A stretch of DNA of 64,000 nucleotides from Mauremys mutica (lineage: Eukaryota; Chordata; Testudines; Geoemydidae): NCBI RefSeq assembly GCF_020497125.1, contig NC_059082.1, forward strand, positions 55,264,524 through 55,328,523, read 5' to 3'. The notes under the pieces were generated by a model. The model made no database searches. It was not told where the DNA came from and saw nothing but the letters and a program-made list of their open reading frames with translations. The translations under genes were made by a program, and so were the position numbers. Shown in pieces: positions 19,517 through 32,000 of this stretch (position 1 is the first letter of the stretch; each line of letters begins with the position of its first letter).

Positions 19517-20302
19517 TGTAACGGGTTGTGCTCACCACCGTGGCGCCCCCTGCTGGTTGCTCCAGGAATTAGCTCTGTCCATCGACAGGGCACCCTCCTC
19601 TTGTGGTGTCTCACTCTCTGTCGCTGCTTCTCCACCGTCTCTGCTGTCTGTGGGGACCTGTGTTGCTCCTGGACTGCATTGTCCTCTTCAGGGCATAGCC
19701 CCCTGGCTGTGCCCCACTCTGTTGTCTCCCCACTGCTGGGGGAACCTGCAGTCCCTCACCCAGCCTCTTGCCACAGTGGCGAACTGCAGCCCCTAGTCCA
19801 GCCCCTTGCTCAGGGACAAACTGCATTCCTTTGGCTGGCCGCTTCCTTTGGCAGTCAGCGGGGCAAAAGGGAGGGCCCAGGCCTGCCCACTACTCTGGGC
19901 CCCAACCCAGAGACCCTATAGCTGGCAGCTGCTCATGGCCTCTCCTTCCCCTCTGTCTCTATCTCCTTTCCCTGGGCCACTTCCCCATAACCCAACACCT
20001 ACTCAGCCCCTGTATCAAGGCCTCAGTCTGGGAGCCAGCCAGGCTGGAGCTCCGCTTGATCCCCGACCCTGCCTAGCACTGCTCTGTCCCAGGTACTTCT
20101 CTCCACAGGCAACCAGTCCTTCTCTCTCAAGCTCCAGGGAGAAACTGAGCCCCTCTCTGCCCTGCAGCCCTTCTTATAGGGCCCAGCCTGGCCCTGACTG
20201 GCTGCTTCTAAGCCTTCCTCTGATTGGCTGAATTCTGCGCAGCTGCTCCAAGGGCTACTATTAACCCTTTGCCAGCCAGTGAGAGGCAGCTGCCCCTTCA
20301 CA
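19517..20302 (-). mobile_element. Solo LTR (family A), 786 bp
   Basis: Same family as 10349-11162: starts TGTAACGGGTTGTGCTCACC and ends CTTCACA. Flanks give AGGGG (19512-19516) and GGGGG (20303-20307), a 5-bp duplication with one mismatch. The shared core block lies reversed at 19871-19920 and a TATA-like CCCTATAAGAAG on the minus strand at about 20172-20183. It is inserted in an older repeat whose halves (CTTTCAAAAATGCCAAAGGGG and TTAGGAGCACAAATCC) lie on each side. Confidence 0.85.
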
Positions 20303-20307
20303 GGGGG

Positions 20308-20370
20308 TTAGGAGCACAAATCCAATGAAACTCAATGTGTGCTCCTAAATCACTGAGCCACTGTTAGAGT
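20308..20370. repeat. Old reptilian repeat half
   Basis: TTAGGAGCACAAATCCAATG...TGTGCTCCTAAATCACT is internally inverted and continues the repeat broken by the solo LTR. Confidence 0.5.
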
Positions 20371-20634
20371 TGGTGAGGTGTTCTGATACCATAACCAGAA
20401 TAGAACAGATTATAGTGACAACCCTTTTGTTCTGCCAGTCCTTTGAAATCGTACATCATGGTTTTAATCACTGTTATTGGGGGACTAAGCCTCTAAACTC
20501 ATTCCACTCCAGGAGGGCCCCAGTTTCAGGGATGTGTTGTCCTTGATGCACATGCTCTTTCACAAGCTATGGTAGGATTTACACAGCAGTTGCTTCATAC
20601 ACTGAATGTTTTCCAAGCACTCCTCAGGTGATTT

Positions 20635-22300
20635 GCTTTTAGCAATGTCAGAGTTAAAAGCCAGGAGGGACTAGATCTTCTAGTCTGACCTCCTGGATAG
20701 CACTGGCCATCACCACCACCCACACACTAAACCCAGCAATTCATTTTGGACCAAAGTATTACAGCTCACAGGACAGTACCCTATTATATGCCACCAGCAG
20801 AGACTAGGAGGGACCGAGATGCACCAGTGCCCAGGGCCTCCACAATGGCAAGGAAATGATCAAGTGATCCGCACCCACTCATTGCAAAGGAAGGGGAAAC
20901 CCCCCCACAAGGTCACAGCCAATCTGACGTGGGGGGAAATTCCTTCCTGACCCCACATATGGCCATCAGTTCAATTCTGAGCGTGTAGGCAAGAACCAGG
21001 CAGCCAAGCACCTGAGAGAATGTTCAGTGCCACTGCAAAGCCCTGGTTCACCACACCCTTCCCTGTCCCCCCACGCCCTCACCCAATATCCCATCTCCAG
21101 CCATGGCCATCCCTGATGCTTCACAGGAAGGAGTTTAAAAAAAATCCCAAACAGAGCACATTGGGTGGGGAGATCCTTTCCTGACCCCTGCTGGTGGCTG
21201 GCTGAAACCCTGATGCAGGAATTTTTAGAAACATAAGACATTAATTGGTAGTGAGCCCCAGGGCTGCTGAGCCCTGCCCCCACCATCTCACAAGCAACCC
21301 TATCATACCATTTCACTCATACATTTGTCCAGCTCCCTCAAAACTAACTCAGTTGTTTGCCCCCACTGCTCCTATTGGGAGGCTTTTCCAGAACCTCACC
21401 CCTCTGATGGTTAGAAACCTTCTCATTTCCAGCTTGAATGTGTTCATGGCCAGTTTGTATCCCTTTGTTCTTGTGCCAACATTGTCCTTTAGATTTAATA
21501 GCCCTTCACCCTGGTATTTACCCCCCTAGTGTATTTATAGAGAGCAATTGTATCCCTTCTCAACCTTCATTTTGCTAGACTAAATAAGCCAAGCTCTTCC
21601 AGTCTCCCATGTGGTACCATGTCAAACACTTTACTGAAGTCCAAGTATATTAAATCTGATGCACTTCTCTTATCTAAAAATCAATTATTTTATCAAAGAA
21701 GGAAATCACGTTAGTCTGGCACCAACTACCTTTGGTAAACTCATGTCCCTTTACCATTTACCTCCATGAATTCAATTATTCTTTCCTTCACAATTTGTTC
21801 TAAAGCCTTGGTGTACTACAGAGGTTAGACTTACAGGTCTGTAATTGCCCGGATCACTTTCCCCCACTTTCTTAAATACAGGTCTGAGGTTAGCTATTCT
21901 CCCATCATATGTTACTACCCAAAATAGATAGATTTATTAAAAATCCTTTGTACTGGACTAACACTCTTATGTGCCAGTTCTTCCACTATTCTAGGATGGA
22001 AATTATCCGGTCCTACCAGTTTGAGTTCACCAAGCTCTTTAAGTTTTTCTTCCACTTCAGATGTCATCATTTCTATTTCTAGCCATACATTTACATCAGC
22101 CGTACTGCCTGCCTGCGCCTGTTCCTGATCATCATCCTGATTGAAAACCGAGGCAAAGTATTCATTTAGTTTTGGGGCCTACCTAGATTATCTTTATTCT
22201 CCTTCCCGTCCACACTGCACAGTGGCCCAACCTCATTCTTTCTTACTCTCTTTTTATTTATATAACTAAAGAAAACCCCAACTCTTATTATTATCATAAT
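20635..22300 (-). mobile_element. CR1 LINE, minus strand, about 1.7 kb
   Basis: It begins with a reversed 3' end (GGAGGGACTAGATCTTCTAG, TCTGACCTCCTGGATAG) and continues through antisense thumb (ACCTTCTCATTTCCAGCTTG) and palm (CAAACACTTTACTGAAGTCC, GTCCTACCAGTTTGAG) sequence. It is an old copy with many stops and indels. Inactive. Confidence 0.8.
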
Positions 22301-22859
22301 GCTCCTCGACAAGTGGCTCTGAGGCTACAACTGCCTTATTCACTTTTCAGCTGTGAAGAATTGCTGGCAAGAGGAAGGGCTTCCATAAGGAAAGGCTTGT
22401 TTGTGCTCAGACCATGGAGCCAGGGTCTGGTGTGACTACAGCAGAGGAATGTTACTTTCTGGCAATGCAGCACTAAAGGGAAAGGGGAACATCCATGCTG
22501 CCAAGGGAAGACTTGACAAGACACAGATGCAAGAGTAATGTTATCTCTTTTCCAGCAAAATGCGGTGACCACAAAGGGATTCATGCTGCAACTAAAGGTG
22601 GCTCCAGTTTCTAGGATAATACACGTATAATACATATTTGTACATGGCAGCAACAGGACTTGTCAAGATTTAAACTACATGTCATGAAACTATTCTTCTG
22701 ACTCTAAATCTAAAAGAACTGGAAGCCATTCCCCTGTTCCCATGGGCTCATTCATAGCCATTTTCTCATGCATTCATATTCTGTCTGGAAGAAAGCAGGC
22801 AAGGCTTCCAAGCCATGTGAGTTCTCCAATGTCCTTTAGAAACACCCCTTTCACAGATG
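22301..22859. other. Unassigned DNA
   Basis: No gene or repeat recognised. Confidence 0.4.
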
Positions 22860-23583
22860 GTGCAGTGCAAAAATGCACCATCCTCTTACCTTGCTCTCCC
22901 AGGTCAGCCAATTAAGCTGCAAATGGGAGAGATTTAGGCTGTGAGAAAGGTGCTAATTAGGAGTTAGTTCACCTGTGAGGGAATTGGCAGGGCTTCTATA
23001 AAGCCAGGAGGTTGGCAATAGTGTCTCCCTGAGGTAAGGGAGAAGGAAGGGGGGGGGGATGGGATACCCCTCCCCTGAGAAAAGGGATAAGAACCCATGA
23101 GGAAGGGTTTACGTAGTAGGCCTAAGAGACTGGGGTCTGACTAGGAAGGTTGATGAAAGAGAAGCATGGTTGGAAGTAGTCCAGGCAAGAAAGCAGTAAG
23201 ATTGGTAAAGTCCCAGACTTTTACTGCTCACTATAGAGCCCTGGGCTGGAACCCAGAGTAGAGGGCAGGCCTGGGTTCCCCTACCGTGCACTGCAGAGTG
23301 GCATTGCTTGGGGCAGTGAATGGGAAGACTGTCTGAGTCACTGCAGGAGTGACATAGTTAGGGCAGTGGGTGTGAGGATGTGAAATGACTCCCCCGGAAG
23401 GGGAAATCACAGTGTGACCTGGCTGGAGGGGTGAGTCATGAAGCAGCCATACTGTGACTCTGTGAGCAGGAGGAGAGCAGCAACACTGGGAAAGAAGAAA
23501 GGGGGCGTTGAACCAGGCACAGCTAACCCCCAGAATTGCCATAAGGGGGCACCACCCAGCAGTGAGCAGAGTGCACTGTGACA
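22860..23583 (+). mobile_element. LTR with shared core block (left border approximate)
   Basis: TTCTATAAAGCC near 22995-23006 is a TATA box; the core block GAGCCCTGGGCTGGAACCCA lies at 23236-23283, about 240 bases downstream. The right end reads CACTGTGACA and abuts CR1 sequence at 23584. I could not fix the left end or a target duplication. Confidence 0.65.
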
Positions 23584-23726
23584 GGATCAAAAAGAATCCT
23601 CACAATGGTATTAGTCCATTACTAGATAGAAGAGGAGGAATTATTCACCATAATGCAGAAAAGGCAGAAGTGTTCAATAAACATTTCTGTTCTGTATTTG
23701 GGGAAAAAACAGATGATGTAGTCATA

Positions 23727-23942
23727 AGCTGGGTGAGGTAATATCTTTTATTGGACCACCTTCTGCTGGTGAAAGAGACAAGTTTTTGAGCGTTCCACAA
23801 CTCTTCTTCCAGGTCTGCGAAGGAGAGGAAGAGCTCTGTGGAAGCACAAAAGCTTGTCTCTCCTCAACACAAGTTGGTCCAATAAAAGATGTTACCTCAC
23901 CCACCTTGTCTCTCTAATAACCTGGGACCAACAACACTGCAT
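23727..23942 (+). mobile_element. Tortoise-type SINE with terminal inverted halves
   Basis: 216 bases starting GGGTGAGGTAATATCTTTTA and ending near the inverse (TAAAAGATGTTACCTCACCC). Flanked by 14-bp direct repeats ATGATGTAGTCATA (23713-23726) and ATGATTTAGTCGTA (23943-23956), 12 of 14 matching, typical of LINE-driven insertion. A second copy lies at 45971-46150. Confidence 0.85.
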
Positions 23943-24355
23943 ATGATTTAGTCGTATCATGTGATAATACTCTTTCCATTCCACTAGTATCTCAGGAGGA
24001 TGTTAAACAGCAGCTACTAAAGTTAGACATTTTTAAATCAGCAGGTGTGGGTAACTTGCATCCAAGAGTTTTAAAAGAGCTGGCTGAGGTGCTCACTGGA
24101 CCTGTAAAGTTGATTTTAATAAGTCTTAGAACACTGGGGAAGTTCTAGAAGACTGGAAGAAAGCTAATGTGTGAATATTTAAAAATAATAAATGGAATGA
24201 CCTGGGTAATTATAGGATGGGGATAAATTGGGAGGATTCAGAGAAAAGCCACAAGAAGACTGAAGGATTAGAAAACCTGCCTTATAGTGATAGTCTCAAT
24301 CTATTTATCTTAACAAAGAGAACGTTGAGATGATTTGATCACAGTCTTTAAATAC

Positions 24356-25023
24356 TGTGACAGACCCAGGCCAGTGGGGTACAGGAGTCTGGTAGAGGAC
24401 AAATATACTGGTCACTGGATGAGTAGTTTTCTGTTCCCTGAGTGACCAGAGCAGGGGCTGCACTAGAGTAATCAGGAACCTGCTAGAACCAATTAAGGCA
24501 GACAGGCTGATTAGAACACCTACAGCCAATCAAGGCAGGCAAATCAGGGCACCTGGGTTTAAAAAGGAGCTTATTCCAGTCAGGGAGGGGGAGCCAGAGG
24601 AGAGGAAGTGTGTGAGGCGCTGGGAGCAAGAGGCGCTGGGAGCAAGAGGCGCAAGGAGCTGAGAGTGAGAGGGTGTGCTGCTGGAGGTCTAAGGAGTACA
24701 AGTGTTATCAGACACCAGGAGGAAGGTCCTGTGGTGAGGATAAAGAAGGTGTTTGGAGGAGGCCATGGGGAAGTAGCCCAGGGAGTTGTAGCTGTCATGC
24801 AGCTGTTACAGGAGGCACTATAGACAGCTGCAATCCACAGGGCCCTGGGCTGGAACCCAGAGTAAAGGGTGGGCCCCGGTTCCCCCCAAACCTCCTAACT
24901 CCTGATCAGATACAGGAGGAGTTGACCGAGACTGTGGGTTCCACCAGAGGGGAAGATCTCTGAGGTGAGCAAATCTGCCAATAAGCGCAGGACCCACCAA
25001 GATAGAGGAGGAACTTTGTCACA
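24356..25023 (+). mobile_element. Solo LTR, TSD ATAC
   Basis: 668 bases, TGTGACAGACCC to TTTGTCACA, with 4-bp repeats ATAC at 24352-24355 and 25024-25027. Core block at 24841-24886. A TTTAAAAAGG lies near 24560. A 17-bp motif (GCGCTGGGAGCAAGAG) is tandemly doubled near 24616-24650. Inserted in CR1. Confidence 0.88.
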
Positions 25024-25345
25024 ATACCTACATGGGGAACAAATATATAAGGGACTCTTCAGTCCTATGGAGGAAGGTATAACATGATCCAATGGATAGA
25101 AGCTGAAGCTAGACAAATTCATACTAGAAATAAGGATTATGTTGTTAACAGTGAGGGTAATTAACCATTGGAACAATTTACTAAGGGTGGTGGTGGAATG
25201 TCCATCACTGGCAATTTTTAGATCAAGGTTGGATGTTTTTCTAAAATATCTGCTCCAGGAATTATTGTGGGGCAGTTCTCTGGCCTGTTTTATACAGGAG
25301 GTCAGACTAGATGATCACAATGCTCTCTTTGGGCCTCGGAGTGAA

Positions 25346-25811
25346 TTGGAACTTGCGGTGTGGGTGGTGGGGTGCTGCTGCACCCCCTGGCTTGAAGTGG
25401 TTTCCATTTTATACAGGGTTTACAGTTTGGTTCAATGGCTCTCAGCACCTCCACTATACAAATAGACACCAGCAGGGATGCTGGAACTATGAACATATGA
25501 ACCATTTAATGCTATACTTAGAGTTGTCTGAACAAGGAGTTTTTCAGTAACTGGCTCTGACTCTGTTATAACAGAGCCTCTCCATGTGACAGATCCAAGG
25601 TGTGCTATCCAAACACAAACAAACTTTATTCCAGGGGTCTTACTGGCACCCCCTTTAGGTTTCTCTTCCTCATGACCCCCACTGGGGCATCTCCTCTTCC
25701 TCATCCTGGCTACACTCCTCGTTTCTTAAAGGAGCCACATCTCACAAGCAGCTGTTTCCCAAATACTAGGTATAGCACTGAGTACTCCTGAGAGAATGCA
25801 TCACAGACACT
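25346..25811. repeat. Unassigned, with a reptilian repeat at 25365-25490
   Basis: GGGGTGCTGCTGCACCCCCTGG followed by TTGAAGTGGTTTCCATTTTA and CTCTCAGCACC resembles a common turtle repeat remembered from intergenic DNA. The rest is unassigned. Confidence 0.4.
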
Positions 25812-26085
25812 GGGGCCTTGGCTACACTTACAAATTTGCAGCACTGCAGCAGGGTGTGAAAACACACCCTCTGCAGCGCTGCAAATTGCGGCGCTACAAA
25901 GCGCCAGTGTAGTCAAAGCCCCAGCGCTGGGAGCCGCGCTCCCAGCGCTGTCCGTTATTCCCCACAGGGAGGTGGAGTACGGACAGTGCTGGGAGAGCTT
26001 TCTCCCAGCGCTGGCGCTTTGACTACACTTAGCGCTTCAAAGCGCTGCCGCGGCAGCGCTTTGAAGTGTAAGTGTAGCCAAGCCC
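25812..26085. mobile_element. Foldback MITE, PIF/Harbinger type
   Basis: Ends read GGGGCCTTGGCTACACTTAC and, reversed, GGGCTTGGCTACACTTACAC. Between them are many GCGCTG palindromes (AGCGCTGCCGCGGCAGCGCT at about 26041-26060), so almost the whole unit can fold on itself. No protein is encoded; it would depend on a Harbinger transposase such as the one at 11168-12265. Confidence 0.8.
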
Positions 26086-26854
26086 TAAGATGGGAATTGC
26101 CCCAGGCCTGCAGTTGTAATTGTCCAGTGGCCAGAGAAAAAATTTGCAGTCAGTCCTGCCAAGTCTTTTTCACAGCAATATTTATCTAAAATTACTAACT
26201 GGGCACTAGGCCAGATCCTTAGCTCATGTAAACTGCTATCATTCCATTGATTTCAATAGAACTACATTGATTTACACCAAGAGAGGACCAGGTCCCAGTA
26301 TTTTATAATAAATCTCCAGACAAAAAAATGGCAAACTGGAGTTAAAGTTCAGAGTAATTTAAGGGCAACAAACCCCACAAGAAGGTTGCTGTTGTTATGA
26401 ATCAAGCATTAGCACCCTGGATATTCACCATTCATGTTAAACCCTGATCCTAAAAAAACCTTACCCAAATAAGGGGTCGCAGAATTGGAACTCTGAATGA
26501 TGACATGGTCTATTATTGGAAAAAGGCCTTTTTCTAAGGGCCTTAAGAAGTTCTCAGGTTGTGACTGAAGATTAGAGAAGCTAGTGTCCTGATACAGAGC
26601 CCACAGCCACATTACCATCACCCCATCCTCCCTTCAGCACCTATTCCCTAAGTCTGCAGTCCATGGAAGCAGATATTTTACAGCACTGGAGACACAAAAC
26701 TGCACACACCAGATTCTGAAACCCCCCCTCAGACTTCACGGATCCAGAGTAAATTAAATCCAAAGCCAAGCTATAGTCTTGCTTATACCAGATGCTGGAT
26801 TAAAAGTCCCATTTATATGTAGGAATTTCTATGTCAATTGTCACAATAGCATCA
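26086..26854. other. Unassigned DNA
   Basis: Nothing recognised. Confidence 0.4.
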
Positions 26855-26950
26855 CACAGAGAAATAAAGTGACATGTCCAGGGTCACAGAGCAAGTTAGT
26901 GGCAGTGCCAGGAATAGAACCTAGGAAACATATCACAGGTGCATGTTCTA
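26855..26950 (-). mobile_element. MIR-like SINE core
   Basis: AAGTGACATGTCCAGGGTCA and GAGCAAGTTAGTGGCAGTGCC match the antisense of the conserved MIR/CORE-SINE region. Old and truncated. Confidence 0.6.
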
Positions 26951-28499
26951 ACCCAATTCAACTGCCTTTGGCATCTAGGCCTCCTTCCAATGAACTGTTA
27001 CTGAGGAACACAAAATACCTTTGGGATCATCAGATAACTTACAAGAGCTGTTGATATTATATTGATGGATCTATAAATACTGTGAATGTAATTTTTTCAT
27101 AGGATTTGCCATTCCACATCTGACCAATGTTCCATGAGGTCTAGTATACTGCCACCAATAGTGGCTAACACCTAATGTAAAACCTCTGATAATGCACCTA
27201 GTTATTTGTGTACGGACATTGTTGCAGCATCCTTCCTGACCCCTGTGACATTCTGTTTGTGCCCTGAAGCATGGGAGTTGGTCGCTCTGTTTTAGCTTAT
27301 AACATTAAGAATGTTACTGCTGGTCATAAAATTAGCTCCTCCAATTTTAAACACAGCCACAGTATTTCATTCTGTTTCTTTTATCTACAATTTTTAAAAA
27401 TATATTGCCAACATGTGGTGTGGGTTAAAAATAGCAACTGCTTAATTAAAATAAGCCCTAGAAAAGCTCTCACATCTCCAATGACACACTGAGTCCTTCT
27501 CCAACATGTGGGAGACATAACAACATGGCCTTCTAAGTTAACCTGGTTCAAATTAGGGCTCAGGGACCATTCTATGGCTGAGTAAGAAAAGAATAGAGTC
27601 CACCACATATGTTGTGAATAGTTAATATCCCAGGAGAATGCAGCTTCCCTGTGCATCCAGGGCTAGGTGGCCTGGAGCACATAGCTGTGGTGTCTTACAT
27701 TAAGCTGTTCCTTTTCTTAGTTCAAGTGTGGGTGTGTGAAAGGAGTGACCTATCTTATTTATATTTGAAATTTATGGGAATCATTCTTAGCAGGGCGGAA
27801 TCCTACAATAATGTTACATTATTGGTTTTAGGCTGTGATGGTGCCAAAAATAGTATTTCATAAACTGTACTGCATTGCGATGGGATGGGGCAATGAAATT
27901 CCACAGGGCTATTATTATCTTATTAACCATTCCTACAGTGCGTAAACCAGTACAAGGGGCAAGGCCTGCCCGTGGCTCTTGGGCAACCAGTACTTACATT
28001 CATTCCCGCAGGAGTAGCTGAGTCAGTCCACTCAAGCAGCTGGCAAACTGGCCAATCTCTTGGATTCAAATCTGAATTGGCAGCTAATTATGATTCTTGT
28101 CTCAGGTCCTTTGACATTAATAAACCATGTGAATAGTGTTTTCTTACAAGCACATTAAGCAAATTGCAGCATGTGAAATACATGGCATGGAGACACTGCT
28201 GATCCTCAGTGAACGGGGCATGGGTTAGATCAGGCTGCAGGACCTGGCAATGCCCTTTTTAACCACTCATCATGGGGCTTTCAGGCTTGTCTCCAGGACT
28301 TTCTGGGGGAGGACAGAGCAGAGCAGTTTAAAAGAGTCTTGGATTTTCCTTCTCCAAGGGGCACCAGAGGGCTGTTGGGAATTTTCCTCCTCCTCCTTAA
28401 AGACACTAACTTGTGGAGCCCCACAAGGTAGGTGTTTGCCTATTTTGACACACGTGTGCATCAAACCCCTGGGGCAGAGGTGCTATAGGCCACCGGGGC
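26951..28499. other. Mostly unassigned; decayed CR1 3' end near 27100-27180
   Basis: CTGACCAATGTTCCATGAGG and AGTGGCTAACACC at 27118-27170 look like a much-mutated reversed CR1 3' end. No gene seen in the rest. Confidence 0.35.
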
Positions 28500-28840
28500 A
28501 GAAACATGCTGACATGTAGAAACATACCCATATGAGAGTTTCCCTGGGGATTGTGGGAGTTTGAACTCCTCCCCTGAGTTCTCTGATGTATCCCACACTG
28601 TTTTACTGAAGCCACTGCTTCTGGGAGTTGTGCTGGGAAAGGTGGGATGTGTAGCCAGAGAGCGGTGCAATAGCAGTATTGTAGACCTGTGCTAGTGTAG
28701 ACATGGAACAAACCAATAACGGTCTTTAGCCCCAAAGAACATGGCTAGTATGGGCACACTGTACCACTGGTGCTTACAGCTGTGCAATCCCAATGGTCCA
28801 GTTACCAACAGCTTCGCTCTCTAGTGTAGAGCTGGCCATA
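28500..28840. mobile_element. Possible TGTCTACAC-type MITE
   Basis: The block GTATTGTAGACCTGTGCTAG, TGTAGACATGG and the interior GGGAGTTGTGCTGGGAAAGG resemble interiors of Harbinger-like turtle elements. No clear ends. Confidence 0.35.
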
Positions 28841-29214
28841 GAGAAGATTTTGTCTGGATCTCTCAGAGTCTGCCCTCCCCACTGAAGGGGTACCCTAATC
28901 TGGGATGACACATTGCACTGTGTAATGGAGACTGATTCCAGAATCCCCAACCCACTTCCTGGAAAGGCGGTAATTTGGGAGCGACTTTCTGGTGCATTTG
29001 AGTTTGAGTCTTCTATTCAAAGTGAAGAGTTGAGCTTCGGATTCCCTGTACTAGCTGTCTGATTAGAGGGAGCCCATTACTCCCCTGTAAATAGGGGGTA
29101 CGATTCCAAGGAACCCAAATTTCTCCCACTAGCAGGGGGTTGATTGTGGAAGAGGAATGAGGAGGTCTAATTCTGGGATCCCCACCCCAGCTTAGAGTCT
29201 GGAGCCCCACATTT

Positions 29215-29385
29215 CTCCCCATAGATTCCAAGGCCAAAAAGGGACCGTTGTGATCATCTAGTCTGACCTCCTGTATAACAAAGGAGCCATAATTTTCAAT
29301 CCCCTGTGTACAGCATCTCAAGGATTTGAACTCAGGACCCCCTGGTCCTGTAGGTATGAGCTGTGCTACAGGTGGCTGCCAATAA
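29215..29385 (-). mobile_element. tRNA-derived SINE with CR1 tail, minus strand
   Basis: A reversed CR1-like tail (GATCATCTAGTCTGACCTCC at 29252-29271) is followed by a reversed tRNA head with B box (GGATTTGAACTC, complement GAGTTCAAATCC). It matches the structure of the copies at 16626 and 58863. Confidence 0.65.
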
Positions 29386-29394
29386 TGAGTACAA

Positions 29395-29690
29395 ATTCTT
29401 GTCCCATCCTTGGAGCTTGTTTACCTTTGAATGCCAGATTCAAGAGCCCTCTACTCTTTGAAATCTGCTCTTCAAGGAGATGCTTACAGACTGTGATTAA
29501 CGCTCCTCTTAACCTTCTCTTGAATACACTAAGTAAATTGAGCTTCTTTAGTCTGTCACTGTGAAGCTGGTTTTTCATACCTTGGGTCATTCTTGTGCTC
29601 TTTTCTGAACCTTTTCAGGTGTTCAATATTCTCTTTAAGATGTGGACACCAGAACAGCACACAGTATCCAGTAACAGTCCCCCTCCATAT
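29395..29690 (-). mobile_element. CR1-like LINE fragment, minus strand
   Basis: Antisense thumb-region signals (TGCCAGATTCAAGAGCCC, TAAATTGAGCTTCTTTAGTC, TTCAATATTCTCTTTAAGAT) as in old CR1/L3 copies. Strongly mutated. Confidence 0.55.
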
Positions 29691-30308
29691 TCACACTCAG
29701 CAGTCCCCTGCTTATACATCCTTGGGTCTCATTTGCTCCCTTACCTCATCCCACATTACACTGGGAGCTCAATTGGCTCCCAATCAGAAGAGCAGTGACG
29801 CCTGCTGCTTGGGGCCACTGGCACTAAAATCCTCGTGTAGTACGTGTGAGGCACCCCAGTCTTGGCTCTGTAGCTCCTCTTTTTAATGCTGCACTCAAGT
29901 TATTCATGTACGTGGCTGCCTCCTGTGCTTGGCTGGCAGTGTGGGTGTGGGTTGGGATACCGGGCAAAGACAATGTAGGGTCTGCTTTTCTGACCTTTCA
30001 CACCAGTTTAATATCGTGACCATAACACAGAAGCTCCTGGCTTTGCATCATCTGGCTGGTTGGTTTTCAATCACAATGTTTTGTTAATTATGTCTGAGCA
30101 ATAATTTCAACCTTAACTCCAGTTTAACAAAGTGTTTGTCCTGGTATGTAAGAATGCTTTGGACACACTCATGTTCTGTAAAGTGTCTGAACAGTCTGTA
30201 TATCTATGCAGTACTGGGGTGCGGTCAACCCCATGGGACAAATTCAGCCTGAGGGAACGCCATTTGTCCCGTGGGAACATTACATTTTTACTGCATTGTA
30301 TACATATT
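29691..30308. other. Unassigned DNA
   Basis: Nothing recognised. Confidence 0.4.
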
Positions 30309-30319
30309 GTATTCCGTGT

Positions 30320-30412
30320 AAAAGCAGCAAAGAATCCTGTGGCACCTTATAGACTAACAGACGTTTTGCAGCATGAGCTTTCGTGGGTGAATACCCACTT
30401 CTTCGGATGCAA
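30320..30412 (+). mobile_element. Truncated SINE with 11-bp target duplication
   Basis: The phrases GTGGCACCTTATAGACTAAC and GAGCTTTCGTGGGTGAATAC match the 3' half of an abundant turtle SINE. Direct repeats GTATTCCGTGT flank it at 30309-30319 and 30413-30423, so the truncation occurred at insertion. Confidence 0.8.
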
Positions 30413-30423
30413 GTATTCCGTGT

Positions 30424-31902
30424 GTATCTATATCTACATATTGTATACACACTGTGTACATATTAACAGGGGCTGGTGCAAACTCAGACTGAACCGCTAG
30501 AACAAGATCTCTTTCAGTTTGCACCTTTTGTTATTTTGCTGCAAGCCTCTCATTTCAGAATAAAAGTGTCCTCTTAGTCTTTTCCCAGGCACACTGGCAC
30601 CATCTGCACCCCCTGGGGAAATATTTTCTAATACCTGCCATTTGGTGCAATCCAGTCCATTCCTAAGGCAAACAGAAGTAGTTCTGAGCCTCAAGGAGAC
30701 TGAGCTTGGGAAAGATGATTTCACAGTCTGACTCCACAACAAGGAGTAACAACAGCCTAGCTTTCTTGTCAGGGAATAATGTTTGTTACCTGCAAAACAA
30801 AATCCAAGCTCTTTCAAAGCAATCCCACTCCCTTTACAATATTGTGATATTAGATATTATGGCACTAAGGGCACAAGAGTCAGGCAACTTAATTGAAACT
30901 AAAGTTATGTCAAGCTCTTTATTTGATACCCCGTCTCAAAAGGCTTATTCTCTGGAGTGACGCATACCCCATCCAGGCTCACAGTCACCACATGAATTGG
31001 CAGGAGGGTTTACTGCCCAGGGGATGTGATCACAAAAGCTTCTGTCTGCAGACAAGAGAAGGCACAAAACAAGTTGCTCCTCTCCCCACTCCTGCAAAGC
31101 AATGTAAAGTCAATGAAACTGGAGCTGGACAGGATTTCCTAGATGAAATGACTAGCTCTATTTTGGGAATTCTTGCCAGGGAGAGGCTCCTTTGTGGTCA
31201 TGCTGATTCCTCTCCCAGCTCTGTGACATGATCGATGACTGAAATGATGGGGTTTAATTTCCCATTTCTACTTGAGATGTCCAGCATGGGCTCTTTTCAG
31301 CAACACCGAAAATCAGTCACTCCAAAGATAGTAGTGGCCATATAATTCTAGTTGCTAATTCTGATACAAAACCCTTCTTCCAGCTGAACTGGGATGGCTG
31401 CAAACAATACAGTACATACAGCAGAAAACTGGCATCATCCTTCAGCAACACTTACCACTGGTGCCAGCCACATAGCTCCTTTTGTGTGCTTATGGGCCCC
31501 AAAACTATATTAGCTCCAGCCATCCCTCAGCACCTGAGCCTGTGGTGCGGAATGGTACGGGCTTGGTTTTAATGAAAGTTAGGAGCCTAAACACCTTTTA
31601 GGATCTGGGCCCTTGTCTTAAGCGGCACACTAGTTACAAGGGTTCTTCTACACTATGGGGCATATCCAGGGACTTCTTAAATCCATCTTGAACTGGCCCT
31701 AGTGTTTGAAATGCTGTTCCATCTAATCCTGCACTGAATAGATGTACACTGCATGGAGGCTAAAATGCCAGAGCAGCCAGTTAGCTGCTGCCTGTTGGTA
31801 TCCCTACCACTGCTACCACCCCATGGAACTCCAGCAACATTTGAGGGGAAAAAAGGCTAGTGTAGACAATAGGAGGCAAAAAAACCGGAAGAGTTAATAG
31901 TG

Positions 31903-31904
<2 letters not shown>
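30424..31904. other. Mostly unassigned
   Basis: A short old repeat (AGTTAGGAGCCTAAACACC) lies at about 31577-31620. A possible TCTACACTA/TAGTGTAGACA pair at 31648 and 31858 suggests another MITE. The 112-codon frame at 30893-31231 has no recognisable motif. Confidence 0.35.
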
Positions 31905-31977
<73 letters not shown>

Positions 31978-32000
31978 GAGAGCGAAACAGAGAGAGAGAG
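31905..32000 (+). repeat. (GT)n microsatellite with GA-rich tail
   Basis: About 67 bases of uninterrupted GT run from 31905, followed by GAGAGAGCGAAACAGAGAGAG. It translates as Cys-Val repeats, which explains the spurious 157-codon frame starting there. Confidence 0.95.

Larger units (their letters stand above)
23584..25345 (+). mobile_element. CR1 LINE split by a SINE and an LTR
   Basis: CR1 pieces at 23584-23726, 23957-24355 and 25024-25345 read in order: RT region (CAGAAAAGGCAGAAGTGTTC, CTGGCTGAGGTGCTCACTGG), a thumb part after an internal deletion near 24220, and a 3' end with GGAGGTCAGACTAGATGATC. Each gap is closed by a target duplication (see the two insertions), so this was one copy. 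Confidence 0.85.

Noticed and set aside
25812..26085. Long hairpin as a microRNA precursor
   Set aside because: The hairpin spans the whole MITE with terminal inverted repeats; a transposon explains it fully without expression data.
30893..31231. 112-codon plus-strand frame
   Set aside because: No homology recognised, no splice or start context, and typical of chance frames in this region.
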